Assembly: GCA_018398585.1 (NCBI GenBank)
Contig: JAGTTD010000010.1
Span: forward strand, 25,553,739 to 25,617,738
Source of the DNA: Simmondsia chinensis
Taxonomy: Eukaryota > Streptophyta > Magnoliopsida > Caryophyllales > Simmondsiaceae
Reading direction: 5' to 3'
Length of the DNA stretch: 64,000 bases
Shown: piece by piece, positions 10,661-22,089 of the stretch
Numbering within the stretch: the first letter of the stretch is position 1
How the letters are laid out: each line of letters starts with the position of its first letter
Position numbers and translations under genes: made by a program
The notes under the pieces: generated by a model
Seen by the model: the letters and a program-made list of their open reading frames with translations, nothing else
Told to the model about the DNA's origin: nothing
Databases searched by the model: none

Positions 10661-11940
10661 GATTGCTGTTCTTGACTCAAACTGGATATCGTACTCTGAC
10701 AGTTCAATTTCCCAAGCTAATATTCTTCCCGAACTTTCAAACCGCTGGAGTGAGTTTTAAAGGGGCTAATTTGTTTGTACCCGGATTCGTTGCGCCTGGA
10801 AGTAGGGACGAAGTTTTTGGGCGGCATTAATGGCGGCGTAAGCGGCTTCTCAATGCGGGGGTATCGTCTCTCGGCATCTCATAGTGTTTGGTTCACGAAG
10901 TAAACCGGTTCCTTGTTATTCCCTTTCTCGGACACCAATACGGCGCTTACCGTGTCGTCCGATGCTACTATGTAAAGGATCAATTCTTCTTCTGTGGCTG
11001 GTTTTAATATGGCGGGGAGTTTTGCTAGGTGTTCTTTGAGTTCTTAGAAGGCTTGCTTGCAAGTCTCGATCAACCTGAAGCCTTCTTTGCCGCGTAAGAT
11101 CTTGAAGAAAGAAAGAGACCGATCAGCTAGGCGGCTGATGAACCTATCGAGCGCGGTTAGGCAGCCTATCAAATTTTGGATATCCTTTGACGTCTTCGAT
11201 GTCTCCATTCTCAGAATTGGGTTTATTTTAGTAGGATTGGCTTTTATTCCTCTTGAGCTTACTATAAAACCCAGAAATTTTCCTTCCGGGACAGCGAAAA
11301 TGCATTTGTCTGGGTTTAACCCCATCCCATGAATCCGGAGCGTCTCTAGGGTTTCCTTCAGATCATCAACGTGGTTTGAGGATTTTTTGTTTTTACTATC
11401 ATATCATCAACGTAAACTTCCAAATTCTTCCCTATATGTTACCGGAATATATTGTTTACTAATTGTTGGTATGTGGATCCGGCATTTTTTACCCCGGGCG
11501 GCATGACCGAAAAATAGTAGATTCCCTCGTCAGTGATGAAGGAGGTTTTCAGTTCGTCGTCTGGGTTCATCACGATTTGATGGTACCTTGAAATGTGTCT
11601 AGTGAGCTGAACAACTCATTTCCAGCCATAGAATCAACTAGCTGATCTATCTTGGGCAAAGAGTAAGAGTCTTTGGGGCAAGCCTTGTTTAAGTTGGTGA
11701 AGTCGATGCACATTCATCAGCTGCCATTTCGCTTTTTTACCAGGACCACATTGGCTAGCCATTCAGGATATAACACTTCTTGTATGAAGTTTGCATTTAG
11801 CACTTTCCTAGTTTCTTTGCTTATGGCCTAGTTTCGTTCTACGCAGAAGTTGGGCTATTTCTGCTTTATCTCTTTTCATTCGGGTTGGATGTTTAGGTGG
11901 TGGAAAATGATCTCTTTGTCTATTCCATCCATTTCGTCCA
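10661..11940 (-). pseudogene. Tat-A reverse transcriptase and first RNase H
   Basis: Copies element RNA into DNA. EVYVDDMIVKTKN carries the YVDD active site (near 11420). It is followed by MGLNPDKCIFAVPEGKFLGF and KTSKDIQNLIGCLTALDRFISRLADRS (thumb and connection, 11325-11044). The fingers and palm between 11340 and 11930 are recognisable only in fragments with several stops. The first RNase H (11040-10661) is degenerate. Confidence 0.82.
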
Positions 11941-11944
11941 CCGA

Positions 11945-12790
11945 GTATGCAAAGACTTCTCGATATTGTCAGAGCACCTGCAAGATTTGATCTTGTGCAT
12001 AAGGATTTATTTGTGCCCTAATTCGGACTGACTTCCCGGGCTTGAGTTCATCTTCATCAATGTCTTTCGGACCTTGCCTATCCTCTTCTCTGTCTTCCGT
12101 TTTTACTATGTCTTGAGTGTCTTGGGCGTAACAACAGCTGTAGGCCGTTTGTTGGCATCCCCTGATAGTTATGATATTCCCTTTATCTGTTTTGAATTTC
12201 ATGGCTAGGTGGTAGGTTGACACTGCTGCTTTTAGTGAATTTAACGTGGGTCATCCTAGGATGGCATTAATTATTAAGTGCACCGCAACCACTTGAAACT
12301 CGGCTCCGAATGTATGCTTCCGTCTTTCATCCCTTAAAAGGATGTGGAGACCTATAGTCCCTAGGGGTTTAACAACTTCTTCGGAGAAATTGGCGAGGAT
12401 GGTCCAAGTTCCTGGTATGAAATCCCCATTTTCTCAAAACAATGGAGAAAAAGGATGTTGACCGAACTTCCTTGATCCGCCAGGACTCTTCGAATACAAA
12501 AGCTATTAATCTCCATGGTGATGACCATGGGATCCTCGGTGGGATCCTGGCATTTTCGAGATCGTCATGCATAAAAACATGGGGCTGGCACCTTTTGATC
12601 TTGCTTTCGCCCCTCATCGAGGTTAGGTCATTGACTTCTTTCTGCTTTTGCTTGACCGTGGCTATCACGTGCCTCGAAGCATTTGCTAGAGCACTGTGTT
12701 GCTCGTGGGATGGCCCTGGGATTCTAGGTTTAATCTTCTTTATGTCCCAAAATTTGCCAAGGTCACCCTTTTTCTCTAGCTCGTCCATTC
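11945..12790 (-). pseudogene. Tat-A protease and linker
   Basis: The aspartic protease active site appears as VLADQGSSVNILFLHCF (D-x-G kept, near 12460). Downstream is STYHLAMKFKTDKGNIITIRG (12223-11969), the conserved segment at the protease end in this lineage. The upstream linker MDELEKKGDLGKFWDIKK begins at 12788. A frameshift separates the linker from the active site. Confidence 0.78.
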
Positions 12791-13956
12791 GGTACTTTAG
12801 CGCTCGACAGTCTTTGGTCGTGATTCGTGATACTCACACCATTTCTTTTGTCCTATTCTCGATCTAGAATTCTTTGCGGCCTTAACCTTTGGTGTGTCGG
12901 GCTTTTTTACTTCTAAAAGCAGTTTTGGCGCCTTTTGTTTTCTGAAATGGTGGCTTCCTCTCGGGCCTTTCACAGATCATTCCCTTTTTGGGTAGGGATC
13001 CTGCATATCCATTGTTCTCCTCCCAAGTTCTAGCTTGGGTTGCTCGGCTCTTGACATTACATCCTCCGCGATGATGTACTTGTTAGTTTTTTTCCTAGAG
13101 TGAGTCCACGGTAATATGAAGGGCCTTTGCAAGGGCGAATTTGAGGTCGCTATTTCGTAACCCATAGATGAAAGCGATTATGGCCGTTTCATCTGTGAGG
13201 TTTGAGATGTCTATCATTGCCTTGGAGAAGCGTCGGATGAATCCCCTTAAGGATTCATGTTAAGTTTGCCGCAATCGTATTAGCTAGGCAACGGTATTTT
13301 TTCTCCGTTTGTTGCTTAGAAAGTGACAGGTGAATTTTTCTAAAAGTTCAGAGAAGCTGTGGATTGAACCATTCGGAAGGGAAGTGAACCACGCCTGGAC
13401 TACGCCTTTGAACGTAGCCAGAAAGCATTTGTACCATACGTTTTTTGATGCGTCCTGCATATACATACGAGTCACGAACCCTAAGATGTGGTCGTCTAGA
13501 TCTTGGGTCCCGTCGAACATCTCTAGATTTAGAAATTTTACCTTTCCCATAGGTGAGGACAGTATATGGGGCGAGAACGGGGAATGTGTGATGGGGATTC
13601 TCCCTAACACCCTAGACATTGTCCTATCAAGGCTAGCATTTTCGTTTGATTTGGGTAGTGTTCTAGTTTTGTCTGTGGCATCTCCTTGCCCCCAAAGGCA
13701 TCATCCTACCTCATTCCTTTCAGGCATTTGTTTGCTCCTCCTACCGTCACGCTTAGTAGAACCTAAGGATTTAGCAATCGCATCCGGGTTTTGCTTCCGG
13801 GACTGGGTTGGAGATTTGCCTGACGGGCTTTGATCGGCAAGTCGTTTGATTAGCGTTTGAAGTTCGTGGAGTTGACTTTGAGTGATGTACTGGTCTGCAG
13901 ACTTTTTTCGGTGAAGGGGGAGACTCCATCGATTTGTTAGGGGGAACGTTTTCCAT
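12791..13956 (-). pseudogene. Tat-A gag
   Basis: Capsid/nucleocapsid precursor. It starts at the ATG at 13956 (MENVPPNKSMESPPSPKK), close to the primer-binding site. The capsid core reads HSPFSPHILSSPMGKVKFL, MFDGTQDLDDHILGF and FSELLEKFTCHFLSNKRR (13619-13284). Near the C-terminus are KYIIAEDVMSRAEQP and a CEYH zinc-finger-like start. Tat-C has the same blocks. Several stops and frameshifts. Confidence 0.82.
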
Positions 13957-13960
13957 TTTC

Positions 13961-13975
13961 CACAGACGCCGCCAA
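13961..13975 (-). other. Tat-A primer-binding site
   Basis: On the minus strand TTGGCGGCGTCTGTG starts one base after the 5' LTR. This is the TTGGCGCCGTCTGTG site of Tat elements with one change; the tRNA identity is not established here. Confidence 0.75.
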
Positions 13976-13976
13976 C

Positions 13977-14590
13977 TCTTTTGGTATAGGTTCTTTTAAT
14001 GGAAGGTCAAACTTAAACCTTTTACTTTATTGATTGATGGATTTAATACAAGAGGTACTTTATATGCAGTACAAGTATAATGAGGGGGGATGAAGATGAG
14101 GGAATTCGTGTCCTCTTTCTGGAGCATGAGTGGGGTAATTATAGATGCCCTAGGATGTCACATGTAGAGGGCAAAGCAATAAAAAGAGGAAAACGGGAAT
14201 GGGAGAAGGGATACGCATCTCGCCCATCTTACCGATTCGCGGCGAGATGCATGAACCCCGTATCCCTCGGTCTTGGATATTTAGCTCAACTGTTGCATGT
14301 CAGGGGAGTCTAAGTGCTTTAAGAGAAGCGGGAGGTGCATCTCGCCTGCCTCGGGTACCCAGGGCAAGCCCCCCCTTCTTTCAAGGCTTGGATAGATACT
14401 TTTTATGTCACAAGGGGTATCAGTCGGGGATGTAATTTGCTTCTTCTTTTCGGGACCGTATTCAGAAGGAGTCACATGGCGTGCACCTCACCAATCTTGG
14501 GGCGATATGCGGACAAGTGAGATGCGTGTAGCGCTCCCCGGAGCCTTGTTGTTATTTCTCGACTCGGAAGCCGTTAAGGAGTTGTTATTA
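13977..14590 (-). repeat. Tat-A 5' LTR
   Basis: 614 bp. The plus-strand text starts TCTTTTGG (TG changed to TC) and ends GTTATTA, against TGTTTTGG and GTTATCA in the other LTR. The TATA region reads gtaattatag here but gtatttatag in the 3' LTR copy, so the promoter box is damaged. Confidence 0.87.
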
Positions 14591-14595
14591 ACATT

Positions 14596-15107
14596 GATTG
14601 ATAATGTTGTGTTGTTTCGTGTCATTGTTAAGTATAAGATAGCTCTCTTTTTAACAAGTGAAGAGTTGTATCGTTAATTGTCAACCTCCTGTTGCTTTGT
14701 ATTATTAATGGGTGTATGGTAGTTGTCTTTTTAACAAGTGAAGAGTCATGTCATTGATTGACAATGTTGTGTTGTTTCGTACCATTGATAAGTGTATGGT
14801 TACACCTTAAATAGGAGAATAGTTTCACCTTGAATGGTCGTACTTTTAATAGGCGAATGGTTGCATCTTTAATAGGTGAATGGTTGCACCTTTAGTACGT
14901 GAATGGTTGTATATTCCTGCTTTTTTGTTTTGTTGTTTATGACTTCCAATTAAGTTTATCTCTAAATATTCAACAAAAAGAGAAAACTTTTATGCTTTAT
15001 ATAACCACTGTTGAATTTATTCAACGTGCATTTACAAATGTACACGACAGCTAAGGTACGTTTACACAAAAAGAAAGGTCATTATATGCCTAAAGATGTG
15101 GCGTAAT
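14596..15107. repeat. Tat-B internal spacer with tandem repeats (right part)
   Basis: Contains ctttttaacaagtgaagagt at about 14643 and 14727 (period about 84) and a decaying series of ataggtgaatggttgcacc-like units to about 14900. It continues the spacer seen at 4512-4902. Non-coding. Confidence 0.7.
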
Positions 15108-16410
15108 TACGGGTAATATTTTCTGAGGTTCTGCACATTCCAACTCCTGGATATCTCAGTTCCATCTAGTCAGCATAATTGATAACTTCCCTCTCTTAAG
15201 ACTTGGATTACTTTAGAAGGACCTTCCCAATTAGGTGTGAGTTTTCCAAATTCTACGCCTTTTCCTGCAGCTTCTATGCGTCTTAAAAGAAGTCCCCTAC
15301 CTGAAAGTGTCATGGCCTAACTTTGCGATTAAAATATTTTGCCATTGCTTGTTTTTGTTCTACCATGAGTAATAAAGCTTTAGATAGGACCTCCTTTACT
15401 AAATCTAGAGAGTTTGCCATCAGTGCCGCTTTTTCTTCTGGATGGTAATACTTCACACGAAACGTAGGGTTCTGTATTTTAATCGGCAAGATAGCCTATG
15501 TTCCATATGTTAGCATAAAAGGGGTTTCTCCAGTGGTTCAGTAGGGCCATAGTATACTGGGCTGCTCTTCGACCCATAAACTTTTTGCTTTATCTAACCT
15601 TCTTTTAATGCCCTTTACTATTTCCTTGTTAGCTGCCTTAATTTGTCCATTACTTTGTGGGTGGGCTATGGCAGATAAATGAAGACTGATGCCACTTCTT
15701 CGCAATAAGCTTGAGGCCTAGTTGAGCTGAATTGGGATCCATTATCTACCACAAGTATTCTGTGTACTCCAAAGCGGGTACCAATATTTTTCCACAGGAA
15801 GCATTGTGCTGCTTTGTCTGTTATTTTTGCCACTAGCTCGGCTTCAACCCATTTAGTGAAGTAATCAATGGCTGCTATCACAAATTTTCTTTGTCCTAAG
15901 GCCAAGGGGAAGGCACCTAATATATCAATTCCCCACTGTGCAAAAGGTAGTGGACTGATCAAAGTCTGTAGAGTGGCAAGAGGCGCGTGATAAATTGGGG
16001 CAAATCATTGGTAGGCTTTACAATGATGTACTAACTCTTTGGCATCTTTTTTGAAGGTGGGCCAATAATATCCTACTCAAAAAGTTTTATTTACAAGTGC
16101 CTGTCCCCCTATATGCCCTCCACATTCGCCTTCGTGAATTTCTTCTAGAGTCTCTCGTACTTCATCTGTTTCTACACATTTGACTAAGGGATGAGAGTGA
16201 GATTGCTTGTAAAGCTGGTCCTCTATAAGCACAAATCGAGAGGCTTGTTGTCTTACCTTCTTAGCTTCAAAAGATTTGAAGGTTAGCTTGCAAGGCGAAG
16301 ATATTCAATTACTTGCCGTGTCCAACCGGGTGACATTCCGAGATAATGCACTCTCTTTACGATTTCCCCTGCTAAATCTTGTGGGTATATATGTTTGATC
16401 ACTAACTTGG
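15108..16410 (-). pseudogene. Tat-B integrase
   Basis: Core at 15962-15666: FAQWGIDILGAFPLALGQRK (first catalytic Asp), KWVEAELVAKITDKAA and VVDNGSQFSS (second Asp). The C-terminal piece NWEGP and GTEISRSWNVQNLRKYYP ends at the stop at 15108. The zinc-binding region upstream is broken by stops. It is encoded on the minus strand, opposite to the accessory gene at 2245-4511. Confidence 0.83.
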
Positions 16411-17000
16411 TGTTTTCAGGAGCTTCCTGATGAGAGCTAGGTACCTTGGTGTTTTCAGGAGTAGCAAAATCCTATCGATGCATTTTACCTCTACCCTTAC
16501 AAAGTTCGCGGCCAGTTCTTGAAATATTTTGAGGTATCTAAGCATGTAAGGCTCCTTAGCTTCGTATTCTCCATTTACTTGGCTAACTATTATCTATAAG
16601 TAACTGTAAATTCTTACAGAATGAGCTTCAACAGTCTGTGCAAGACCAGCTCTGTGCAGTAAGGCCCCGTACTCAGTTTCATTATTAGTCAACGGGTAGT
16701 GGAAATGTAGGGTGTAACGATATGTCACCCCTTCAAAATCTTGAATGAAAATTCTAGCTTCCGAACCCTCCTAGCATGAAAAACCGTCTACAAATATGAT
16801 CCATATTGGGAATTTTTCTAGCGTCTTAGCACTTGAAGCTTCAATCTTTCCTTTCTTTTCCTTAGTAACATGTTTTGGCCCAGGACTCGGCTCTACCTTG
16901 AAGTTGCATTCGGCAAGGAAGTCTGCCAAGGCTTGTACTTTTATGACAGTTCATTGTAGATAATGTAAGTCATATTATGATAACTCTACAGCCCAGGCTA
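16411..17000 (-). pseudogene. Tat-B archaeal-type RNase H
   Basis: In fragments: WIIFVDGFSC (first Asp), LTNNETEYGALLHRAGLAQT (Glu), VSQVNGEYEAKEPYMLRYL. This matches the Tat-A and Tat-E copies in order and spacing. Stops interrupt both strands of the fold, so it is inactive. Confidence 0.7.
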
Positions 17001-18191
17001 ATAATCATCCCGAACATTCTGACTTTGATAATAGTTTCTTGACAGGTTGAACAGTTAGTATAATTATATTATGTGCTTGAAAATAAGTTCGAAGTCTTCT
17101 CAAGACCATTATAATGGCAAACACCATTTTTTCTAACAGAGGATATCGTAATTCGGCCACTTTTAACACCTGGCTGACAAAATATATCGAGATCTATCCT
17201 TTCGAACAATTAGCTGCTAGAACTGCGCTAATGGTCTTATTTGTGGTTGTTACATATAAAATCAAGATCTCTCTTGGATTGGGCTTGGCCATCGAGGAAA
17301 CATGTGCAAGATGTTTTTTGACATGTTGGAAATCATGTTCGCACTCCTTATCCCATAGCTAACCCCTTTTTTCCTTAGCACTTGAAAGAACGGGAGTGCT
17401 TTTTCTGCGGACTTACTATTAAATCTATTAAGTGAGGCTAACTGTCGCATAAATCGCTATGCGTTGTTAATCATTTTCGGAGTTCCCATTTCTTTAATGG
17501 CTTTTATTTTTACCAGATTGACCTCAATCCCTTGAGCACTAATGATGTAACCCAAAAATTTTCCCTCAAGTATGTCGAACAAACACTTATGGGGATTTAG
17601 TTTCATTTGATATTCCCATTGAGTTTGCAGAGTCTTCTGTAAGTCTTTTGTATGATTTTCTGTAGCGCGTGACTTGACAATCATATCGTCAACATGAATT
17701 TCGATATTACATCCAATTTGTAGCGCGAATACCTTGTTAACTAGCTGCTTATATGTCGCACCTGCATGCTTTAAGCTAAAGGGCATCACCTTGTAACAAT
17801 AGGTTCCTTCTTTAGTAACAAATGATGATTTCTCCTCGTCTTACGGATCCATTTTTATCTGGTGGTAGCCTGAGAAAGCATCCATAAAACTGAATAACTC
17901 GTTCCCCAATGTAGAGTCCACTAGTTGATCAATCTTGGGGAAGGGATAGGAATCTTTTGGGCAGAATTTGTTCAGATATGTGAAATCGATACACATTCGC
18001 CAAGTTCCATTTGGTTTTTTCACTAACACCAGATTAGCCAACCATTCAAGATATCTAACTTCTCTTATAAATCCTAATTGTAATAGTTTATTTACCTCTG
18101 CGTCGATGGTGTCCCCTCTTTCAGCGCAAAAGTTTCTTTTCTTTTGTTTTATAGGGGAAGTTCCTTCTAAAATATTTAGCTTATGAACCAT
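17001..18191 (-). pseudogene. Tat-B reverse transcriptase with first RNase H
   Basis: 18191-17841 holds the fingers and palm: KLLQLGFIREVRYLEWLAN, WRMCIDFTYLNKFCPKDSYP, FSFMDAFSGYHQIKMDP. 17789-17457 holds MPFSLKHAGATYKQLVNKVF and IEIHVDDMIVKSRATE, so the usual YVDD is HVDD. LASLNRFNSKSAEKALPFF marks the tether to RNase H. One stop and a frameshift separate the halves. Confidence 0.85.
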
Positions 18192-18860
18192 AACGTCTCA
18201 ATTAATTCCTATCATCCATCGATGTTATATTCAAAGACATTTGTCATTGCTTTAATAACAAAGCAAATTCATTCTTTATTTCCTATGATAGCCAATACCC
18301 TACTCTTATAATTTTTCCTTCCTCCACTTCTATCTTCTCTAATTTTCCCCAGTCTTGGTCTATGTTTTCGGATTCATTTTCCCCAGAAAGGTTAAGTTCC
18401 CTTGTACCTACCCCGGATGTGACTTTGCAACTATCACTTTTCAGCGAGGCGTAATAGCATTCACGAGCTACTTTTTGGTTTCCTTGAATGGCCTTTATTT
18501 CTCTGTTGTCTGATTCAAATTTCATCAGCAGGTGATAGGTAGAGATTACAGCTCGTATACAATTTAAAGCAGGTCGACCAAGTATTACATTATAAGGGAA
18601 GGGTAAATCTATAACTAGGAATTCGATCCTAGTTTTCTTTGTAGCCTTTTGTCCTCAAAATACAATGTTCATGGCAACTGCTCCTAGTGGTTTGACCATT
18701 GCCCCAGTGAAGCCCACTATAGGGTAGTGAACAGGAGAAATTTCACTATCCGGCATTTCCATTTGTTCAAAACACTTGTAGAAGAGTACATTTACCGCAC
18801 TTCCTTAATGGATTAACACCCGATGTACACAATATTGCTCCATTTCAAGGGTGATAACTA
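18192..18860 (-). pseudogene. Tat-B protease
   Basis: The active-site region reads VLIH, then a stop, then GSAVNVLFYKCFEQM, so the catalytic Asp-x-Gly context is lost. Downstream MKFESDNREIKAIQGNQKV (18525) is the conserved protease C-terminal segment. Inactive. Confidence 0.72.
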
Positions 18861-20352
18861 GTGGATCATCATGTGGCAAATGTCACTCAAATCTTCCTCA
18901 CTAAAAGTGATTTCCAACAGGGGTCGGATTCTTTTGACTCGTTCTTTTTTCGATTTGGACGAGTAAGAGTTACCCAGATGTAAAGTTCGAGATATCATGG
19001 CAATCATCGTTTTAGGTTGTTCCATCAATTCTCTCAAAGGTACTGATATAAGTGCTTCACTGTCTGGTTCCATTGATTATGAACCGAGGTTAGCTGCTCT
19101 AACTTGATCGTCTCGGGCTTGTTTTCTTCTTGGATGACATTCTTGTATGGCCGTAGAATTGATGGAGGTCGCACCACTTTGACTTGGCCTGTGAATTGAA
19201 GGGTGCTTTCAACTCATAAGACGTTCTTTTAAAAGGAAAAGGTGGATGTGTCAATTTTTCCTGTATCTCATAAGCAAAATGTCCTGTAGGTCTCCGCACT
19301 TGTATTTTTAGTTTTAAAGTTGTTTCTAGTGGCCTTGGCCTTGTCATGTGAGAGGCTTCTAACTTTTCTCGCGGCCTCCCAGTGACTCCCAGCCACATCT
19401 TTCCAGCCGTGATCATAACATCCTCGGGCGATATGTATTTATTGACTTGACTCAATAGCTCTTCAATGGTTTCCGGTTGCTTCTTAGCCAGGGAAAATTT
19501 TGAAATCTGAGTGTTTTAGTCCATTGATAAAGATGCCAATGGCGGTTTCATTGGCTAATCCTGGTACATCTATCATTTCTCTTGTGAATCGCCTAACGTA
19601 GTCTCTTAAGGTTTCAGACTCTTTTTGCTGCAACTACATCAACTGTGCAGCCATCTTTCTTCTTCTTTTATTACTTACAAAGTTCTTAGAGAAGCGTTTT
19701 GCTAATTGTGCAAAACCATCTATTAAACCAGGAGACAAGGAAGAAAACCAAGATTGTGCTACTCATTTTAAGGTGGTTGGAAAGCATTTACCGCACACTT
19801 CTTCTGAAGCGTTTTGGACATACTTCCTAGACTTAAAGCCTGATAGATGGTCTTCGGGATTTTGAGATCCTTCAATGAGATCTATGTTGGGAACCTTAAC
19901 TTTTTCCACAGGAAACGACAAAATTTTTAATGAAAAAGGACAGTACATACCCGGAACCTTAGAAATTGAGTAGATCTTTGTCTCTTCTAAAGAACGGGTA
20001 AGATCTGGTCAGTTTTTGTGCATGTTGTTGATGTTGGTTGTAGATTCGTCCTCCATGCTGTCCTGGTCCATCTGTATGTTCTCCGAATTTTTGTTGTCAC
20101 GATCGGGTTCACGATAAGAATGAACCTTTTTCCTTTCAAATTTTTCTTTTTCTGGGTTTCATGGGGGTAGTCATGCTCAACTCCTAGTAATCCTACATTT
20201 TTAGGGTCCAGGTTGTCTTGGGGCCTTTGTCCTATTAATATTTCCACAAGTTGCTCTAGAATCATTTTTATATTTTGGAGTTGACCTTTCGGAACATGTT
20301 CGGTTTCACTATCTTGAGTTGGAGGATCCGGGGATATCGATAATTCGGTCAT
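18861..20352 (-). pseudogene. Tat-B gag
   Basis: Starts at the ATG at 20352 (MTELSISPDPPTQDSETEHV), nine bases after the primer-binding site. Capsid segments: KVKVPNIDLIEGSQNPEDHL (19948-19763), and KYISPEDVM and KWCDLHQFYGHT (19455-19099; CX2H zinc-finger-like). ITFSEEDLSDIC (19073-18858) leads into the protease. Pieces lie in three frames. Confidence 0.8.
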
Positions 20353-20360
20353 ATCGTGAT

Positions 20361-20378
20361 TCCCACTAACGGCGCCAA
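20361..20378 (-). other. Tat-B primer-binding site
   Basis: Minus strand TTGGCGCCGTTAGTGGGA follows the LTR after three bases. Tat-type site. Confidence 0.75.
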
Positions 20379-20381
20379 TTA

Positions 20382-21030
20382 TGTTTGTGGTGTTTAGTAG
20401 GTGGTAGGGAAGAAGCTAAACTCAAGCTACTTAAAAATTATCGAGATCCCTGTTATCCCTTGGTTTTTTCTTATCCTTCTCTTATTCCTCCTTGTCTCTA
20501 TTTATAGTGTGAGGATGATGTTTAAGTGTTGGATAATTGTCCCTTTTCTTTTCTTACAAATTAAGTTTTTATTTGTAAATGAGTCTTAAAAGACATGAAG
20601 GTGGATAAGCTTATATGATTTTGTCCTGATATGGGCGAATTATTAGTTACTGGGCGAATTACGTTGATTTTCACCCTTACTTGGCGAATTGTGTTGATTT
20701 TTACCCCTTCTTGGCGAATTGTGTTGATTTTTACCTCTACTGGGCGAATTATGCTGATTTCTCTCTTATTGGGCAAACTGTGTTAATTGTTACCTCTATT
20801 GGGCAAATTATGTTGATTTCTCTTCTACTGGTCGAATTGTGTTGATTTTTACCCCTGCTGGACGAATTGTGTTAATTTTTACTTCTACTGGGCGAATTAT
20901 GTTAATTTTTCCCCTATTGGACGAATTGTGTTGATTTTTACCCCTACTGGGCGAATTCTATTGATTTCTCCCTTACTGGATGAATGGTGTTGATTTTTAC
21001 CGTTACTGGGCGAATTGCGTTAATTTTTAG
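20382..21030 (-). repeat. Tat-B 5' LTR (right boundary approximate)
   Basis: Plus-strand text begins TGTTTGTGG next to the primer-binding site. A minus-strand TATA box CTATAAATAG lies at 20498-20507, about 120 bases from the LTR end. The U3 part is largely a 30-bp minisatellite. The outer end is set where Athila-like gag coding resumes at 21031; no second LTR is in the window to confirm it. Confidence 0.6.
20633..21030. repeat. 30-bp minisatellite, about 13 units, in the Tat-B LTR
   Basis: The unit is close to gggcgaattgtgttga followed by tttttacccctact. On the minus strand it reads in frame as 10-residue repeats of the VKINTIRPV type. It lies upstream of the LTR TATA box, where a repeated enhancer-like block could sit. 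Confidence 0.9.
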
Positions 21031-21315
21031 TTATTTTTCTGAATTACAAATGCCACCCAGTGACTCATTTGCATTAACTGAGCGCACATTATTAGGAATA
21101 GCATGCATATTCATCATTTGGTCTATTTTCATACTAAGGGCCTCAAGTCTAAGATTCACGTCATCATTTGGTGCTACTACGTAGACACTGCGTGTCCCTC
21201 CCCTGACCACCCTCGTAGAAGAGGCTTGGTCAAGGGAATGTTCATTGAGGTGCTCAAATAGTGTCCATGCCTCATTCTTATGTTGTTGGTTGAATGCTCT
21301 ATTGGAATTGGTATC
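21031..21315 (-). pseudogene. Athila-like gag, C-terminal fragment
   Basis: A single open frame of 95 codons read from 21315 to the stop at 21031, with no start. FNQQHKNEAWTLFEHLNEHS, then LRLEALSMKIDQMMNM, then GGICNSEK, resembles the C-terminal part of Athila-type gag just before the zinc knuckle. It is cut at the left by the Tat-B LTR and at the right by AT-rich sequence. It is on the same strand as the Athila-like LTR at 51726-53156 and may be part of that element. Confidence 0.6.
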
Positions 21316-22084
21316 AGGGAAAACTCAATTAGTTTAGCTTTTTTTTTAAATATTAAATAAATGAAATGATTTTATTTATTTATTGCCTGATTATGCTTTA
21401 CGAGTTAAATATGCATGTGATTGTTTTCTAAAACATTCCATGAGATGGACATAATCTAAGATAACATGTGAAGTTTGGTTTAAGTAGTCAATGAGATTGA
21501 GCCACAGATAGATTTAAATCAAACTAGTAATATGTTGTCAAAGCATATTCGTAATCGATGATAAATTTGGACAACTTGTCTAATAAGATTATAATATGAT
21601 ACTTTAGATGACTTGTCTTGGTCATGTTAATAGGGATCCAAGAGTGTTATATTGGTATTGTCAATAAGATTGAAACACTAAGCAGGACCACCTAAATTAT
21701 CTGTTTCCTTACTACTACCAGAATTAATTATACGATAACTCTAAATCCAGGAAATAGTCTAAACTCTTGCATGGATTTTTCGTTACTTTGATGTGCTAAA
21801 AGGATTAGTCACAATGCGTTGACTTAAACCTTACATGCGTTGGGTAACGGTATGAAATGTAGCGGGAACAAGTGTTTTATGTGGAATCTATAGTCTCTCT
21901 CGAGATAAAGATGTCCCCTTAGTTTATTCGTGAGCATACGAATAGATTCTAGAATCTTTGGCCAAAGTATTCCATATGTTTGACATTTGGAATTAGTGCA
22001 TAATTTTTTTTTTTTTTTTTTTGTATTATTGAATTGTTCAAAAACGGCGAGTAGAAACCACCGTGAAAGATGTGAGAAAAATAA
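21316..22084. other. AT-rich non-coding sequence, unassigned
   Basis: No frame of interest; only short runs such as the T run at 22005-22022. Text and composition suggest non-coding interior or leader of a retroelement, possibly Athila-I. No gene seen. Confidence 0.35.
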
Positions 22085-22089
22085 GACAT

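Larger units (their letters stand above)
4903..14590 (-). mobile_element. Tat-A: Ty3/gypsy Tat-lineage retrotransposon
   Basis: Complete but dead element read on the minus strand: 5' LTR 13977-14590, primer-binding site 13961-13975, gag-PR-RT-RNaseH-archaeal RNaseH-INT 13956-8846, a 36-bp minisatellite 7969-8760, an antisense accessory-gene remnant 7247-7815, polypurine tract 7126-7143, and 3' LTR 4903-7125 interrupted by a solo LTR. Both LTRs are 614 bp once the nested insertion is removed. It is inserted between the accessory gene and pol of Tat-B. LTR ends (TGTTTTGG, GTTATCA) and polypurine tract are shared with Tat-C, so the two are one family. Confidence 0.88.

Noticed and set aside
13330..13833. 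Long plus-strand frame opposite Tat-A gag
   Set aside because: Shadow of gag codons on the opposite strand; no domain, and the minus-strand gag motifs are clear.
15108..20352. Endogenous pararetrovirus
   Set aside because: No movement or coat protein motifs; integrase and LTRs are present, so these are Ty3/gypsy elements.
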